From Sediminicoccus rosea (GTDB lineage Bacteria; Pseudomonadota; Alphaproteobacteria; Acetobacterales; Acetobacteraceae), in contig NZ_CP137852.1 in NCBI RefSeq assembly GCF_033547095.1, positions 2,845,501 through 2,909,500 of the forward strand: a stretch of 64,000 nt of DNA. The letters run 5' to 3'. The translations under genes and the position numbers were made by a program. The notes beneath the pieces were generated by a model. The model ran no database searches and was not told where the DNA came from. It saw only the letters and a program-made list of their open reading frames with translations. Shown here piece after piece: positions 62,610-64,000 of the stretch (the first letter of the stretch is position 1; every line of letters starts with the position of its first letter).

Positions 62610-64000
62610 CTAACCGCCGGCTTCACCCTCGGCCACCGCCGGCTGGCCGAGGCCGTGGCGCGCCATCCTGTAGCGCATCGTATCCCGGCTCACGCCGAGC
62701 AGCCGGGCGGCGCGGGAGACATTGCCGCCGGTCCGCTCCAACGCGCGCTGCAGGGTCTGCAACTCCATCTCGGGCAAGGTCACCGTGGACTGAACCGGGG
62801 CATGCGGATGCAGGGCCTGCGGCAGGGGCGCGAGGGCGACATGGGCGGCACCGAGCGCCTGCCCCGGCACGGCCGAGAGCGTCGCCTGCTCCATCGCGTT
62901 CCGCAACTCGCGCACATTGCCTGGCCAGGCGTGGCGCGCCACGACGGCTCGCGCCGTCGCATCGAGCGTGAGATGCGGCTTGCCGTAGCGCTGGCCGTGC
63001 AGCTCCAGGAAATGCGCGGCCAGCAGCTCCGCATCGCCCAGCCGCTCCCGCAGCGGCGGCACGGTGAGCGGCACGACGGAGAGCCGGTAATAGAGGTCGG
63101 CCCGGAACTTCCCCTCGCGGACCAGCTCCTCCAGCGGGCGATGCGTGGCGGCGACGAAGCGCACATCCACCTGCCGCTCGCGCACGGCGCCGATCCGCCG
63201 GACGCTGCGGTCCTCCAGCACCTTCAGCAGCTTGGCCTGCACCGCGTGATCCAGATCGCCGATCTCGTCGAGGAAGAGCGTGCCGCCATGCGCGGCCTCG
63301 ACCAGGCCGATCCGTCGCTCCCTCGCATCGGTGAAGGCGCCGCGCTCATGGCCGAACAACTCGCCCTCGACCAGCTGTGCCGGCAGGGCCGAGCAATTGA
63401 GCTCGATGAAGGGCCCTTCGGAGCGGCGTCCATCATAATGCAGCGCGCGGGCGACAAGCTCTTTGCCCGCGCCGGTCTCGCCGCGGATCAGCACGGGCGG
63501 CGGTGCATCGCCCGGCGCCATCGCCGCCTCCGCCGCCAGCAGGTTCTCGATGCGGGCCTTCAGGTCGGCGATGGCCTGGGACTCGCCGATGATGGCCGCG
63601 ACACCGCTGCCGCGCGCCTCGCGGCCCCGGTAATAGGAGAGCGTCTCCTCCAGGCGCTCCTGGCCCAGGGCCTTGTCCACCAGCAGCTTGAGCTCGCCGA
63701 GCGCGACCGGCTTGGTCAGGTAGTCCCAGGCGCCCGCCTTCATCGCCTCGACCGCGGTCTGCACGCTGCCATGGCCGGTCAGGATGATCGCCTTCGCCTG
63801 GCGGTTGCGGGCACGCAGCCGGGCAAGCAGCTCGATGCCGGAGCCATCCGGCAAGGCGAGGTCGAGCAGGATGAGGTCGGGGCGGAATTCCTCGAAGGCC
63901 GCTTCGCCCGCGCGCAGGGTGCCCGCGATCCGCACCTCGAATCCCTCGCGCTCCAGGTAGCGCTGGATGTTGCGCGCCAGTGTCGCCTCGTCCTCCACCA
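62610..64000 (-). CDS. NtrC-type sigma-54-dependent response regulator (5' end outside window)
   Basis: The frame is open at 64000; the visible part begins within the REC domain ([15 protein letters not shown]). The phospho-acceptor Asp lies in [13 protein letters not shown] and the switch Lys in YLTKPVAL. The AAA+ domain has Walker A GETGAGKE, a sigma-54 contact loop reading GAFTDA instead of GAFTGA, Walker B LFLDEIGD and the arginine-finger region [10 protein letters not shown] Fis-type helix-turn-helix ends the protein ([18 protein letters not shown]). A histidine kinase partner would be expected upstream of the window edge. Confidence 0.92.
   Translation of the reverse strand, partial: VEDEATLARNIQRYLEREGFEVRIAGTLRAGEAAFEEFRPDLILLDLALPDGSGIELLARLRARNRQAKAIILTGHGSVQTAVEAMKAGAWDYLTKPVALGELKLLVDKALGQERLEETLSYYRGREARGSGVAAIIGESQAIADLKARIENLLAAEAAMAPGDAPPPVLIRGETGAGKELVARALHYDGRRSEGPFIELNCSALPAQLVEGELFGHERGAFTDARERRIGLVEAAHGGTLFLDEIGDLDHAVQAKLLKVLEDRSVRRIGAVRERQVDVRFVAATHRPLEELVREGKFRADLYYRLSVVPLTVPPLRERLGDAELLAAHFLELHGQRYGKPHLTLDATARAVVARHAWPGNVRELRNAMEQATLSAVPGQALGAAHVALAPLPQALHPHAPVQSTVTLPEMELQTLQRALERTGGNVSRAARLLGVSRDTMRYRMARHGLGQPAVAEGEAGG

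Overview
The window is a very GC-rich, densely packed chromosomal segment from an alphaproteobacterium. The product mix suggests an Acetobacteraceae/Roseomonas-like organism: a C-P lyase tail, Bug-type solute receptors, a SufU-containing SUF operon, and a transglutaminase/ATP-grasp cluster. This placement comes from gene content and base composition, not from a marker-gene tree. No insertion sequence, integrase, CRISPR array or rRNA was seen. No gene-free stretch exceeds about 180 bases, and most neighbouring genes on one strand overlap by 4 bases (ATGA/GTGA), so translational coupling is the rule.

Layout. (1) 1-10.4 kb: the end of a C-P lyase operon (phnK-phnL-phnM and a 2H phosphoesterase), an EF-hand protein, tRNA-Thr(TGT), rlmB, a hydratase, then a phosphonate/phosphate-type ABC importer (phnD-phnC-phnE-phnE) followed at once by glpD. 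(2) 10.4-17.1 kb, minus strand: DUF2126 transglutaminase, a fused circularly permuted ATP-grasp/alpha-E protein and a second transglutaminase; this is a conserved but functionally unassigned peptide-modification type cluster. (3) 17.2-24.0 kb, minus strand: enoyl-CoA hydratase, a membrane protein, then a probable copper-acquisition operon (DUF2946 protein, TonB receptor, YcnI/DUF1775, small Cys protein, PCuAC), preceded by thpR and an arylesterase. (4) 24.0-28.2 kb: a LolD-like ATPase, an FtsX-type permease (YbbAP-like) and a Bax inhibitor-1 protein with a clear promoter and terminator. (5) 28.2-31.5 kb, minus strand: copA-cueR-copZ-SMR copper efflux operon.

(6) 31.6-42.8 kb, plus strand: a trypsin-like protease, then eight tightly spaced genes for uptake and hydrolysis of an unknown compound: alpha/beta hydrolase, D-2-hydroxyacid dehydrogenase, TRZ/ATZ-type amidohydrolase, Bug receptor, M20 hydrolase, second Bug receptor, penicillin acylase and BenE-type permease. 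On the facing strand, pobA, a Gfo/Idh/MocA oxidoreductase and a BKACE enzyme form a small aromatic/keto-acid operon. (7) 45.8-49.6 kb: FrnE-like DsbA, PncC, NTF2-like protein, alpha/beta hydrolase and a cyanuric acid amidohydrolase/barbiturase. (8) 49.7-56.0 kb: an eight-gene SUF operon (Rrf2 regulator, sufB, C, D, S, U, T-like, A). (9) 56.1-64 kb: TauE/SafE permease, an acyl-CoA catabolic operon (SDR, acyl-CoA dehydrogenase, ADP-forming acyl-CoA synthetase, nitroreductase, NUDT19-like Nudix hydrolase) and a truncated NtrC-type response regulator.

The best candidates for undescribed biology are the eight-gene hydrolytic operon at 32.8-42.8 kb, the TonB/YcnI/PCuAC copper operon with its unassigned small Cys protein, and the transglutaminase/ATP-grasp cluster.
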